DNA from: Malachius bipustulatus
Lineage: Eukaryota; Arthropoda; Insecta; Coleoptera; Melyridae
Direction: 5' to 3'
Assembly (NCBI GenBank): GCA_910589415.1
Contig: OU342630.1
Location: forward strand, 47,462,012 to 47,526,011
DNA: 64,000 bases
Part shown: one piece after another, positions 11,605 through 22,837 of the stretch
How the letters are laid out: each line of letters starts with the position of its first letter
Numbering within the stretch: position 1 is the first letter of the stretch
Position numbers and translations under genes: made by a program
Notes under the pieces: model-generated
Told to the model about the DNA's origin: nothing
Database searches by the model: none
Seen by the model: only the letters and a program-made list of their open reading frames with translations

Positions 11605-11697
11605 AAGAATGTACTAAAACAGATAAGGTGGTGGGGTGATTTTCAGTCTCGTTCTAGGACCTCTCTCTCCTTTAACAACCGCCAAGATATTCTTTTC

Positions 11698-12599
11698 AAG
11701 CTGTAGGTATCAACTTACGTTACTTCCGGAAGTGGCGATATCTTGAAAATAGTTTCATTGAATTTTCCATGGTGAAATGATTCATAAAAAAAGTCTTAAA
11801 AATTAAAAAAGAATATATTTTTTGAGTCTCTAGGACCAATAATTCTCAAGATAAAATCGCTCATTACCGGTAACTAATCACTCATTTTAGTAGGTAGTAA
11901 ATTTTTAGATTAAAGCTATTGTTTAAACTGAACAAAGAGCAAAACAGAGACCTGCGGTATATTCTGTTGCTGTAAGCTGTGATTTATAGAACTAACAGTG
12001 GTAAATTAAGAATAATAGTGGAGATTTTCACATCTAGTTTTTACAAACCTGCACAGCCAAGAGAAATTGCAGTCTAGAAGAATAAATGCGCCCAACTCAT
12101 ATACTCCAAATTGATTTAGTGCATCTCCTTTTGCTTTTCCAGTAGGCAATATAAATAAGAAAACATATATTTTATCTCTGCTATTCCATAATTTATATAA
12201 TATATAAATAGCCACCCCTATTAGGAACGAAACACGAAAGTAGAGCGATTGAGACAAGTATACCTACCTTATAATTTAAAAATAAAATGCTGGTCTAAAT
12301 AATTATAATTATTATAATAACTAAAAAATTATAATAAAATAAAATAATTGGTCTAAAGAGGGCAGACTTTTAGGCTTTTTCTCACCGTTTAATAATAATA
12401 GATTATCTAACATTGGGGTTGGTCAAATCAATCCTAAAAATCTTGAATTACAACAATATCTATACCTACCTATAAGGATGTCCTTTTTTTGTGAATGTTC
12501 GAAATATATTTCAAATGGATTCTGAATTTATTAAATTTGTTTATTCAATATTATTACTTGAACGCTCAGTCTTGGTTAGTGAATAAAAAATTCTAAAGC
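11698..12599. other. intron 1 of the CUB gene, no feature recognised
   Basis: AT-rich sequence with short ATA/TAA runs. No element end, RNA gene or exon was recognised. Confidence 0.4.
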
Positions 12600-13330
12600 T
12601 CCACTATCCATACCTCCCCGTGCGGTTGAGTACCCATCGGGCGCGTCCCCAGGTGGCGGATAGGGGGAAGGCCTTACAATGAGCGGGGCTTGTCACTCGT
12701 CAAGATAGTCGGCAATCTAAACAATCCTTGTGCCCGAGACTGCCCACTCATTGGCAAGGAAAGGTGCATCGACACCCTTCATAGGACCAGAACCATTTTG
12801 TGGCTTCGAAGATACTTTCTTCAAGCAGAAGTCCAAAAGGAAGAAGAAAACTGAGAGAAATCCATTGGAGGAACCTCTCGGGGTTGAGACAAGCCAAATA
12901 ACTTCTCGGGAATTTTAACCGAGAGAGGTCGAAGATACTCTTTAACCTCAGCAAGGAACCTCAGAACACTGACGGGATTCCTAACGGGACATTGCAAGCT
13001 CAAGGAACACCTGAGGAAGTTAGGCATAGAAGAAAATGGCGTCTGCAGATTCTGCGGGAAAGGAAACGAGACACCACGTCACCTGCTGCTCAACTGCGAT
13101 GCGATAGAACTCAAAAGAAGTAATGTTCTGGGCCACCACCAGCTAGAGGCAGGGAACTTATCCGACCTTGATCCACTCATAATCCTGAAGTTTCTCAAGG
13201 AAGCGGACTTGGAGAGGGTGCTTCACTAAAGGGATTCCACACCAGGCGAAGCACAGTAGAGGGGATACAATAGATCTTTTAGGTCGCAGTAACTTGAGCA
13301 CCCTCAAAAATACAAATACAAATACAAATA
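12600..13330 (+). mobile_element. 5'-truncated non-LTR retrotransposon, 3' end
   Basis: The sequence is GC-richer than its surroundings and ends in an ACAAAT tandem tail (13310-13330), as many non-LTR 3' ends do. It encodes RNase H-side and C-terminal zinc-region remnants of an ORF2. The first 120 bases (CCGTGCGGTTGAG, then CGTCCCCAGGTGGCGGATAG) are GC-rich and not obviously part of the ORF. They may come from a second fragment. Confidence 0.7.
12730..13229 (+). pseudogene. ORF2 C-terminus of an R1/Jockey-group non-LTR element
   Basis: Frame one (12730-12918) reads ETAHSLARKGA and FIGPEPFCGF, typical of the end of the RNase H domain. After a frameshift between 12918 and 12960, a second frame of 89 codons reads LTGHCKLKEHLRKLGI, VCRFCGKGNETPRHLLLNC and a leucine-rich end, stopping at 13227-13229. 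The Cys/His cluster (C-x2-C, then H-x4-C) is the zinc region found at ORF2 C-termini of R1 and Jockey-group elements. The RT and endonuclease are missing. Confidence 0.78.
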
Positions 13331-13610
13331 TCCATATCTCAATTATTAGTATGCATATTTTTGGTGGTTAACAGACATTACGCAAAATTTTCTTGTGTGA
13401 TTTTTAGCAAATATTTTTCAATATATTTAATTTGTATTAAAAATTATTATTTTCAATGTATTGAAAATAATGTGGCATTAAGAAGTCGACGTGACAACGT
13501 CGCCAAAGCCTAAGGCTCTCAGACGCTAGAGGGCAAATGGGGAGAGTTGAACCAACGGGAGAAACGTCCATAGACGTAACTCCACGTAAATTCATAATTA
13601 ATTAGACTTA

Positions 13611-13829
13611 CAGCCAATGTCATAAAGGCTCATTAGGCTAACGGGCACATTTCTGTGCTCATTTTTGAAGCTAATATCGACGTGAAATGACTTTTATTAG
13701 CATTTTTGTAGTTACTTTCATGTCAAGAATAGATAAAATTTAAAAAATTCTACTTAGACTCGATACCATCTTCAGAAATGGACACAGAAATCTGCCCGTT
13801 AACTTAATGAGCCTTTACAATACCCGCTG
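13611..13829. mobile_element. palindromic MITE, copy C
   Basis: It shares CATAAAGGCTCATTAGGCTA at the left and AACTTAATGAGCCTTTACAA at the right with copies A and B, and a centre close to copy A (GTCAAGAATAGATAAA). It lies in intron 1 of the CUB gene. Confidence 0.75.
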
Positions 13830-13839
13830 TTAACGTTCA

Positions 13840-14640
13840 TAACGCGACATGGTGACAGCGGTGTGAGTGGAAATACGCGATTTTTCGGTTTTCCGCAGCA
13901 TTTCGGGGTTGTGTTGATCGATTATAGAATCTAATTAAGTCTAGCAACAAGTGGCCGCTCGTGACGTGTAACCTATACACATTATAGTACGGAGAACCTC
14001 CTCGATACCTTCGAGCGCGTAAAATGGGAAAACGTGTGTTGTGCATTTTCAAGAAACAATTTAGAACTCGGTGCGGCCTAGACAATTGTTAAATAACAAC
14101 GTGACGGACTCAAACCATCGGGTTTCGAATAATCGAGCAATAACGTGCCAAGTCGTGCGTCGTGCGGATTTACACCTACGCGCGCGGGGTGGAAAACTTA
14201 TTGGCGTCGTGAAAAACTTTCGAAACTGGTGCGGGTTTAACGATCGGATCGGATCGATTGAGTTTCAAAATGAGTTTCAAAACAAGCGGCGTGAGTGGCG
14301 ATGGCGTGTCAACAACACCAGTAATGCCATTGTAGCCTGAGTGCCGATTCCTCCCCCTGCGGAATTTTCTTTTCAAGCAGCAGATCGGAAAAATTGGAAA
14401 AACAGGTTCGTACGATACAAACGTATTGCTTTAGCGAATTTAAAAACGGAGTAACAAGTCGATTATCTAATTGGTCTTTTAGGAATAAAAGCGGAAAATA
14501 TTTTGAAGTCTTTCCATTTGACGACCTCGTTCTTGAAAAATTCGACTCCTATTGCAAAGTAAAATGAAATTTTTAGTCTACGAAAGAGTAAAGTTTTTGC
14601 AGCGAAGCCAGCTTTCCTATGAATCATGCGACACGTTCAT
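13840..14640. other. CpG-rich block of unknown origin
   Basis: This block has many CG dinucleotides (GCGCGCGGGG, CGATCGGATCGGATCGATTG) in an otherwise AT-rich window. A short plus-strand frame MSFKTSGVSGDGVSTTPVMP begins near 14271 and stops after about 22 codons. A possible donor CAG|GTTCGT follows near 14404. It could be an untranslated exon or promoter region, or the 5' end of a retroelement. It abuts the LTR at 14647. No function is claimed. Confidence 0.35.
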
Positions 14641-14646
14641 ATGCTC

Positions 14647-16272
14647 TGTCCACTGAGTGTTGTACGTTGTCATGCCACACTGATTCTGGCTAAACAATTT
14701 CATTTATTTCGATTTGATTCATACATTTATTTCTAAGTCGAACCAGATGTGGTATCGCAATTTGTGTCAGTGGCGTATGAATTGTTATAATTATGATTAG
14801 AAATAGCATGTCACCTACCTGCTGGGTGGCGTTTAAAAGAAAGCGATACGACCTCCGTTTTCTTTTTCTGGAGTAAAATATCCTAGCAATTTAACCACAA
14901 GATCACGTCCTAGGGAGTTCAATCGTTTCCCAGGCATTTCGTGTAATTTTTTGTAATTCGTTGCGAGAATATACCCTGTTCGTTTTTTTAAACGTTAGAA
15001 AAACAAGGCAATAGATTTTTAGGCATTCACGCAATTAATAAGTTAGTCGTAGTTTATCGCATCGTACAATATCACAGGTAATTCTGCTAATTTCGTATTA
15101 AAAACGTTTCAAATAACAAACCTCATTAGTATACAGGGTGTCCCAGCTCATTCGAAGCGGTCTCTGTAGGCCAAACGATGGACTTTTTCAAAAAACTTTT
15201 TGAAAATTCAAGTACAGAATCACAATGGCCATAATTTAAAATTACTTTGGAGTATACAGAGTGTCCCATATGACAGTGACATATCAAAGTTATGTTTTTT
15301 TAAATGGAATGCTCCCATGTTATTGCAGTTTTAGATTATCTGAGAAGAGAAAATAAGATTGGCCTTTACAGTTGGTGTTTAAATTCAGTAGTTTTTGAGT
15401 TATAAACAAGTGAAAATCGTCATTTTTCAAGTTCAAGGCCCTGTACATTGAAAACGATTCAAGATAGAGAAAAACGGCTTACATGTCCCTATTTTAACTT
15501 TTCATGTACTATCCCATGATGTAGATAAAATGTTTATACAGGGTGATAAAAAATTTGAAAAATTCTGAGATTTCTCCACGCGTCGCCAAATAAAAAAATC
15601 AAAGAAAGTACAAATGTTTCTATACCATAGAATAGTACATGAAAAAGTAAAATAGGGACATGTAAGCCGTTTTTCTCGATCTGGAACCGTTTTCGTTGTA
15701 CAGGGCCTTGAACTTGAAAAATGACGATTTTCACTTGTTTATAACTCAAAAACTTCTGAATTTAAACACCAACTGTAAAAGCAAATCTTATTACCTCTTC
15801 TCAGACAATCTAAAAATGCAATAACATAAGAGCATTCCATTTAAAAAAACATAACTTTGATATGCCACTCTCATATGGGACACTCTGTATACTCCAAAAT
15901 AATTTTAAATTATGGCCATTGTGATCCTGTACTTGAGTTTGCAAAAATTTTTTGGAAAAAATCCATCGTTTGGCCTACAGAGACCGCTTCGAATAAGCTG
16001 GGACACCCTGTATATTTAGCGCTGTCACTGTCAATCGACAGTAGCCTATGAGCTGGACGACAATCTTATCGTATCAATCTAAGCGTATCAAGACGCGAGT
16101 CGTACTTCCGTCTCACTCTCGCTCATCTTTTTAGAATTGCTGACGATTCAAACGTATTTCTGACAATACGTCCCAATTTAACTCGATTGACTATGCAATG
16201 CAATAGAAGGAGTAAGAAACATAACGAGATGATGTATCCTTAGTTATCACAACAGGCAACACTCAGTGTACA
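14647..16272 (+). repeat. LTR of a Gypsy-type retrotransposon, interrupted by a foldback
   Basis: It starts TGTCCACTGAGTGTTG and ends CAACACTCAGTGTACA, giving TG..CA ends with inverted terminal bases. Without the foldback at 15130-16014 it is about 0.74 kb. An inverted, separately interrupted copy of the same LTR lies at 23288-25079. A possible primer-binding site TGGCGCAGTCAAGGG lies 22 bp downstream (about 16295), though that is farther than usual. Confidence 0.8.
15130..16014 (+). mobile_element. 885-bp foldback, family TACAGGGTGTCCCAGCT, copy 1
   Basis: The two ends (TATACAGGGTGTCCCAGCTC and GAATAAGCTGGGACACCCTG) are inverse, and the palindrome runs to a centre near 15540. It is inserted in the LTR at 14647-16272. 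Three further copies lie at 37018, 39846 and 42874. The centre contains a second internal TATACAGGGTG motif. Strand is arbitrary and marks orientation relative to the other copies. Confidence 0.92.
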
Positions 16273-17630
16273 GACTATAACAGACTTGACTTCCATGGCG
16301 CAGTCAAGGGCGCAGTCTTGTGAGTGGAATACAATGGAATCCGACATGATTAAATTAAGAATTATTGCGGGTCTAGCAAATAGTAGGCTGTCAATGCAAC
16401 TACAATCACGTTCAGAAGACTCGGTAGATGAAGTAATTCGGTAATCGTTCGGTATGTTCGACAGAATCCCTGAAAAAAACAACAATCTGTTATTAATCCA
16501 AGTAGTAGTTCGGTATCCGTAGACCAATGTCAAAAGACAGCGGCGGAGATTAATTTTGTTCAGAAAGTGGCAAGACCAAAAATTAATAATTACGCTTGCA
16601 AGCAAAATAATAATTATAATTATAATAAACACAATTCGAACAAAAATCCAAAGAGAATATGGTAGGAAATAGTCAGGAGAATATAGAATGCAGGAAATGC
16701 GGTTTATCTCCTCGTCATGCATTTGTGGACTGTCCAGCGCATGACCAGCAATGCAAAAAATGCGGAATTAAGGGCCACTGGTCAGTAAAATGTTTTTCAA
16801 AAATCGGAAATCAAAAACCTATGTCAGGAAAAATTGAAACTGTGGAGGTAAACCACATAGAAGCGGAACTTTCAAAACTCTAGAGAGTTACTGTGAACGT
16901 CAGTGGGGTGCCTGTAAATTTTAAAATTGAGACAGGAGCCGATGTAACTGTAATAAAATCAGAGACACTGTCATTACTTAATAACATTCAAATTGGTAGT
17001 CCCAGAAAACCACTACTTTCAGCCTCGGGAAGTGGAAAAATCGTTCATACAATTCCGAGGTGGATGTTGTAAATAAACTACACTCAATTTTGTTAGGAAG
17101 AAATGCATTGGAAGCGCTTCAAATGCTTTTATGAACGGATGCAGTCTCGATACCCGATCAATATCCTTCACTTTTCAAAGGCATTGGAAATTTGGGAAAA
17201 TTATATAAAATTTCCTTGCAACCATTTTCAATAGCTGTTCCGAGACGAGCACCATTCTACCTACGAGGGGCGGTCAAAGAGAATTTGGACATGTTGGATA
17301 AAGCAGATGTAATCTTCAAAATAACAGAACCAACCTTATGGTGCGCTCCAATTGTTGTGCGTACCAAAACGGGATAATAAGGTACGGATTTGCGTAGACT
17401 ACACAGTTCTAAATAAAAGTGTTTTACCAGAAAAACTGGTTTTGCCGGACCTAGCAGAGTCATTGGCGGTGATAGACCCAAAAGCGCAGTTTTTCTCCAA
17501 AATAGATGATACGGCAGGATTCTATCATCTTCACAGAATTCACAGAATTCACGTACACAGGCAGAAAGCAATCACTTCGATCTTCCAGATGATTTTGTGG
17601 AACTTTCCGGTGAAAAAAATGCAGAGGTAA
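16273..17630 (+). mobile_element. internal region of the LTR element, truncated inside RT
   Basis: It starts directly after the LTR. Gag zinc knuckles, protease and the first part of reverse transcriptase follow in order, then recognisable coding stops near 17630. No downstream RT, integrase or second same-strand LTR was found nearby, so the 3' two-thirds is missing. Confidence 0.75.
16659..17630 (+). pseudogene. gag-pol remnant: zinc knuckles, protease, start of RT
   Basis: The first frame contains two zinc-knuckle-like clusters, the second being CKKCGIKGHWSVKC (C-x2-C-x4-H-x4-C), as in nucleocapsids. The next frame shows a protease active-site-like segment, ETGADVTVIKS, where D is usual in place of the first E. 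The RT start follows in pieces: PFYLRGAVKENLDML, then VRICVDYTVLNKSVLPE and FFSKIDDTAGFYHL. Stops and frameshifts separate the pieces (for example near 16882, 17070 and 17375). The YxDD box is absent because the element ends first. Confidence 0.8.
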
Positions 17631-17904
17631 TATCTTAACGGTAAATATGAAACGTAAAAAAAATGTTCAAACTTTAACGTTTTTCCTAACAGCATCTATG
17701 TGTGGTCAAAAAGTGCGATTATTAACCGCAGCCACTCTGCATAAAAAGAAAAAAATCGTCTAGGAATTGTTTAGCAAAAGAAACCAATTTTATTGAATTC
17801 GCTCCAATCCAAATTCTGCACTGTGTACCTAAGTAGGTATTAATTATTTGTGAACAAAATATACAATTCAACTTGCATACGTATACATTATTATGAGTAT
17901 AACT
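17631..17904. other. intron 1 spacer
   Basis: Nothing recognisable between the truncated RT and the next MITE. Confidence 0.4.
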
Positions 17905-18280
17905 TCACCGGCTGCAATAGTGGCACAACTCAAAAATCCTTAAAATCGCACCAACTGTTGCATCAAATGATAAATTTAATACTCTTCCTTGCAACAAGAC
18001 TGGCACAAAATTAGGTATCATAGATTTCCCGGTATGGCGAATTTGTCACTAAAGCATTATAACAATTTGTGCTTCTAAGTCGGACCAATGCACATTTTCA
18101 GTATGCCACTGACTTTGTAGGAGGATGTCTTCTTGTGTACGTACAATAGTGACACTTTTGATTTGTGCCGGTATAGTACGAGTTTTATTATTTGATATAA
18201 ATTTATTTATTTATAAATCTTTAAAGTCAAATATCTCCAATATTACTATTTTTGAGTTGTGCCACTATTGCAGCCGGTGA
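17905..18280. mobile_element. 376-bp MITE, ends TCACCGGCTGCAATAG
   Basis: TCACCGGCTGCAATAGTGGC at the left and GCCACTATTGCAGCCGGTGA at the right are exact inverses, and the match extends through ACAACTCAAAAAT. There is no open frame. A target duplication was not clear. Confidence 0.85.
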
Positions 18281-18800
18281 GCGTATGAATATTCATGTAT
18301 GGTACCTAATAATAAATCAATTATTGCGCTAAATTAGCAACCACGAATATTGTTTACACATATACACTAAGATGTCATCTTAGTCGACAATGTTATCTTC
18401 ACAGCATTAATTTAGTTACTGTGTTTCTTACTTATGTAGGATAACAGGTATGATAGGTATAAGTATTATGACATGTAATTAGTTATTTTCGATGAGAATC
18501 TCCTGACGTACCTATATATTTCGTTAAGCATGTCTCAAAGAGACAATTATTAACTCTAAATCTCGAGCTCTAAAGGTGATTTTAACTGAACCCAATAATG
18601 CCATAACTTAATAATCATTATATTAATACCTACCTTAGCTTTTCGTTTACACTTTGCGCAGGTATTATAAATAATGTAATGGTAACTACATAAAACTTTT
18701 ATTTTTGTATTTTATTATATCGTGTGAGCGTGTTTAAATCGTGATTTTCGAATAAAAATCTGATTTAATCTAGGAAACTGTAAAATAAAAGATTAGGTAC
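18281..18800. other. intron 1 spacer
   Basis: AT-rich intronic sequence without recognised features. Confidence 0.4.
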
Positions 18801-19634
18801 CCAAGTCAAGTTAGCCACGCTTCGGCCAGCCACGCTTTCGGCCAGGGAGAGGGCTTCGATTAATTTCCAGCAAATTTGTTTTTTTTTGTTTGTTTGTTAA
18901 GCCGAAAGTGTGGCAGGTCATTATTATAAAATTTCAGATTTTATTCAACAAATTTCTAGCAAAAATTTGTTTTTTCAGTTTTTTCAGTCCATGATGAAAT
19001 TGTGTGGCTGGCCATTATTACAAAATTTCGGACTTTTCTGAGCAAAATTTCAGCAAAAATGAATTTTTCAGTTTTGAAATTTAGTGGCCGAAAGTGTGGC
19101 TGGCCATTATTATAAAAATTCATACTTTATTCAGCAAATTTTCAGCAAAAATACGTTTTTTTAGTCCGTGACTGAAAGTGTGGCTGTCCATGATTATAAA
19201 ATTTATGACTTTTTATCCAATTTTGAGCAAAAATTATTTTCTAGTTTATAAAGTTCGTGGCCGAAAGTGATGCTGGCCATTATTATAAAATTTCAGAATT
19301 TTCTCAGCAAAATTTCAGCAAAAATAAATTTTTCAGTTTATAAAGTTCGTGGCCAAAAGTGTGGCTAGCCATTATTATAAAAACTGGAACTTTTCTGAAC
19401 AAAATTTCACCAAAAATGTTTTTTTTTTCAGTTTGTCGTGGCCGAAAACGTGGTTGGCCGTGACATTTCGATAATTACGATTTTTCGGTTTACGGTGGTT
19501 TTTGTTGGGTGAACAAACCAAAATATTTTCCACTGAAGCCGTGAATAACGAAAACAAAAATTTGTTGAAAATTATTCGAAGTTGCTCTTCCTGGCTTAAA
19601 GTGTGACTGGCCGAAGCGTGGCTAACTTGACTCG
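18801..19634. mobile_element. inverted-repeat element carrying an internal tandem array
   Basis: The ends CAAGTCAAGTTAGCCACGCT and AGCGTGGCTAACTTGACTCG are inverse for about 30 bp (continuing TCGGCCAG). Most of the interior is a tandem array of about 90-bp units. The tip motif GTGGCTGGCC is itself part of the repeat unit, so the array and the termini are related in sequence. Confidence 0.8.
18890..19460. repeat. tandem repeat, unit about 90 bp, six to seven copies
   Basis: GTGGCTGGCCATTATTATAA recurs near 18911, 19005, 19097, 19181, 19270 and 19362, spaced 84-94 bp. Each is followed by TTTCAGC and AAAAAT tracts. Units are diverged by substitutions and small indels. Confidence 0.88.
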
Positions 19635-20923
19635 GATTAAAAGATTCTGATCGTTTACAGTTTTACATAATTCAATTTCAAACGTGGAATTTTTTTCCAA
19701 AGCCCGCTCAAATTATGCTGTCATTTGTTCACACGGTAAAAACCGTCAATTTCTGTCCTAGAAATTTTCGGTTAAACGAAATATTCTGGCTAACATCTGC
19801 TCGTTTTATCAATACCTTTTTGTATGTTTTGGTTTGTTCTTCTGTTGAAAACATAAATTTAATGAAAAACTCTTTGACAGAAGAACCAATGGAAATATAC
19901 ATGTTAGAGGTCCAAAATCTCTTTTATCCTTTAACGGTAAATTTTTTAAATTATGCTAAGGCGATAATAATTTGTTGTCTTTTTTTTAATCAATTCAATG
20001 GTAAATACGATCTTATAATGATTTAGAAAAAAAACCTAATAATTAGCTGTGGAGCCAATGATTTCCCATCACTGAAGTCTTGATTGCAGATTGCCGCCAT
20101 CGATCGGCTCGTTTATCTTGGAATGGCCTATACTTATTGCCTTGGTATATCTTTCGGAAAATTAACAACAATTTTTTTTGATATTTTATGACTTGGCAAG
20201 AAAAAATTACAAGGTTAATTGACCTAAACTGTCTGTATAGATTGAACACAAAGAAGTCAAAGAGTGTAATAATTTCTTTCGTATAGCATGAGACCGAGCC
20301 GCATTTATATCAATTAGTACCGGGTAAGCAATAAGTTTCCTAATTAGAGTGGGCTATCAAATTATTTTTTATGTCTCTGCTGAAGCGAAAGTGAAGTTAA
20401 GAGCGTAGATTTTAATAAAATCGCCTTCGTCTTCTTATTTTTATATAGTGACCTTGCTCTTGCTATATTATATATTTAAATTGATTACACAAAAATTTTA
20501 TGGATTAGAAATACTCTTAGATTTTGGTATCTGATTAATAAATGGAAACATAATCTCACCCCTACGTTCCACCTTTGCGTACTTAGCATGACAAAAAAAA
20601 CTAGAAAGCTTTTTATCAAATAAAGTTTGTTTGTTAAAATGTATGTATATGTTTTCTGTTCTTCTAATCTCATATTTTGAGAAAAAATATTTCATCAAGC
20701 ATTAACTAAAAAAGCTTACATAAGCTTTTTTGTACAGCACCGAAATTATGTAGTTACAGCTCCAGGGTTTACATTATTATATGTATACCCATCTGCCTAT
20801 TATGGCACACTGTTAAAACGAAAGGAAAACCTACGCGTTGGGTTTTTGTGTAATTTCACACATAATAAATAAGACTTATTTCGGTTAGAATAATAAACTA
20901 GGCGTAAAAACAAAGGCACTTAC
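19635..20923. other. intron 1 of the CUB gene, next to exon 1
   Basis: AT-rich sequence with no element ends or exon-like stretches recognised up to the donor of exon 1. Confidence 0.45.
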
Positions 20924-21098
20924 ATCGGGCGTGTCTATTACTGCTTGAAAAGGTCTGTGCTTTCCGTCTGTGATAAGGGTCATCAACTAGGAGATTCCTC
21001 TGGCGTGGGCCATTTCTGGGCTGCTGGACCTGGAGTACTTCGCAACGAACACGCAGGCAGATGAACATAATGCAAATATATTTCAGGAACTGCGACAT
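20924..21098 (-). CDS. CUB-domain protein, exon 1 (signal peptide)
   Basis: The frame starts at the ATG of MSQFLKYICIMFICL, which gives a short n-region, a hydrophobic core and a plausible cleavage site near residues 19-21. An in-frame ATG 60 bp upstream would bury this signal peptide, so the inner start is preferred. A basic, glutamine/arginine-rich stretch follows (RRK near residue 45). The exon ends in a phase 1 codon at ACTTAC (GTAAGT on the coding strand, 20918-20923). Its phase fits exon 2, 11 kb away, and that join plus the family's usual order supports the pairing. The assignment to the same gene rests on phase, strand and domain order, not on a transcript. Confidence 0.7.
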
Positions 21099-22837
21099 AA
21101 TCCCCGCTCCCTGAAGATTACTTAAAAAAATGAAGCGATAAAAAATTACATGCTCCATATGTAACTCAAATGATTATTTCAATTCTTCAAATTATTATTA
21201 TACCTAAGTGAAAAAATAAGTCTTAAAGTCGTATTTTGAATCTTGATATCTTTCTATTTACCATCTTTCTTTGCCAATGATATAGGTAGTGATAGTGATA
21301 GGGGTAATAAACTTATCTTAAAACCATCGCTTAACATATTTAAATAATAATACAAAATTAAACAAAAATACTTGGATTGAATATTGTATTTTTTCAACGT
21401 AATTTCTATAATCATTGCTTAAAAAATAAATTCGTCTTTATGACACAATAATTTATCATGTTATGTAATTAAAAAAAAAAACTTGTCACGTTCATGTCAA
21501 TAAAATGCATGCGAAAGGTATTTAATTTTTAATTTGTTAATTTTTTGTTTTTCTACTAATTCCTTTATCATCTCTCTAAAATTTTTATGTAATTTCTTAT
21601 AATTTCACTTGTCTCATTTTTTGCTCTCTGCAACTTACCACTTTTAAGAGACCCTTTAACTAAAATCGATGGAAGCAGACGCAAAGCACAGTAGTAATTC
21701 ACAGCACCTGGATGTTGAGTGTTCTTGTAACACGATTAGAGGCACGCTTACCATTTTTATAATTTTTCATGCTGTTTGCTCTCGTTACAGCTAAGTGGCG
21801 TAACAAAGGCAGGTAAGTGCTTTAAGGATTGCATTTAGATGATAAACGCACGACTTCTCTCTCTTACCTAATATGTGACCGAGTACTTCCTAGTTTTTCT
21901 TAAGCTTCGGTGGCCGTGAAGTGTGCAAAAGATTTAACAATTATCAGATACGAATCTTTGACAATCAAAGTCTTATTATGAGAGATTACCTTAACGATGG
22001 GTAATAACTATTATTAGGTAAATTTAACGCACTTTATTCATTTTGTTTTATAAAATCACTTTTTAGACGGACTGAAATTTGCAATTCAGTTCGATGTTCG
22101 ATGTCATTTTAATTTGACGTGGCACCGAGTCAGCATCGGACAGACATTTTCTATGGCGAATCTGATAATATGCACCCCTATTAGTACATACTGCAGCCAC
22201 GTGAAGTAAAAGTAATTTTGACCAATTTTAAAAAAGGCAGATGTGCAGAAATACGCAAATATGGGAGAACAAAGGATGAACAGCGCGATTATAAGAAACA
22301 AGCTTAAATTTTTTGTACATATCATAGAAGCTCTTCTCAAGTGAAATTTTAAAGAACTCATAAAGAAAATTCACAACAGCTTATTTATAATACGTCTTTT
22401 ACTAAAAGTTAGCTTGATACTTACCTAAACTTTGAAGGTTTACCCAACATTTCAATCATTATCTCAAGGTTATCTACAATAACTGCTGTCGTCGAGAAGA
22501 TGTTGAAAAAAAATCAGTGAAGAGTATAGACAAACTGTTATTGGTCAATCTATAGAAAGGATGTAGAACGCTTCCGAGAAGGTTACCATGAAGGAAGTTA
22601 TTCATTGCGCTAAAAAAAAACGACGTACTGCACAGGACGACTTCATTCATTAGCAATTGACTTCATTTCACTGAGATTCTAATCAATTTTTTAAATAAAT
22701 AATAGATCCTTGGTAGCTGTCCTTGGTTGTCGACGACCTTGGTAGCCGTCATCATAAAAAAGTTGGAAGTCAAGGAGAATGGAGATTCTCGAGCAGTGGT
22801 TTTATCCAAGGAAGTAGAGAAGATCTTTTACTGATAC
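21099..22837. other. upstream of CUB gene exon 1; no feature recognised
   Basis: This should hold the 5' UTR and promoter of the CUB gene, read leftward. No convincing TATA box or initiator could be singled out. The patch at 21650-21830 is a little less AT-rich, but it shows no coding motif. Confidence 0.35.

Larger units (their letters stand above)
9913..11697 (+). mobile_element. IS630/Tc1-like transposon with terminal repeats of about 88 bp
   Basis: The left end (AAGAATATCTTGGCGGTTGT to TTTTAGTACATTC, 9913-10000) is repeated in reverse complement at 11606-11697 with few differences. Between them lies a decayed DDE transposase in plus orientation and a 146-bp MITE inserted close to the right terminal repeat. 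Length is about 1.8 kb. A target duplication could not be fixed by eye. The element lies in intron 1 of the CUB gene, antisense to it. Confidence 0.9.
3017..21098 (-). other. gene span: secreted CUB-domain protein, exons 1-5 (3' end outside window)
   Basis: Five minus-strand exons of 175, 153, 136, 128 and 126 bp join in phase, giving about 239 codons. Introns 1, 2 and 4 are phase 1 and intron 3 is phase 2. The product has a signal peptide, a six-cysteine clip-like motif and a CUB domain, the order seen in a large family of insect secreted CUB proteins. Such proteins are extracellular; their ligands are mostly unknown. Introns are about 11.2, 1.4, 0.7 and 4.1 kb and full of transposons. No exon after 3017 was found in the window, so the last exons lie to the left. 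No frameshift or stop was seen in the exons, which supports an intact gene. The promoter was not identified. Confidence 0.85.

Noticed and set aside
16240..16722. 160-residue minus frame next to the LTR
   Set aside because: It spans the LTR end, a leader and the zinc-knuckle start in antisense. The plus strand carries the meaningful motifs.
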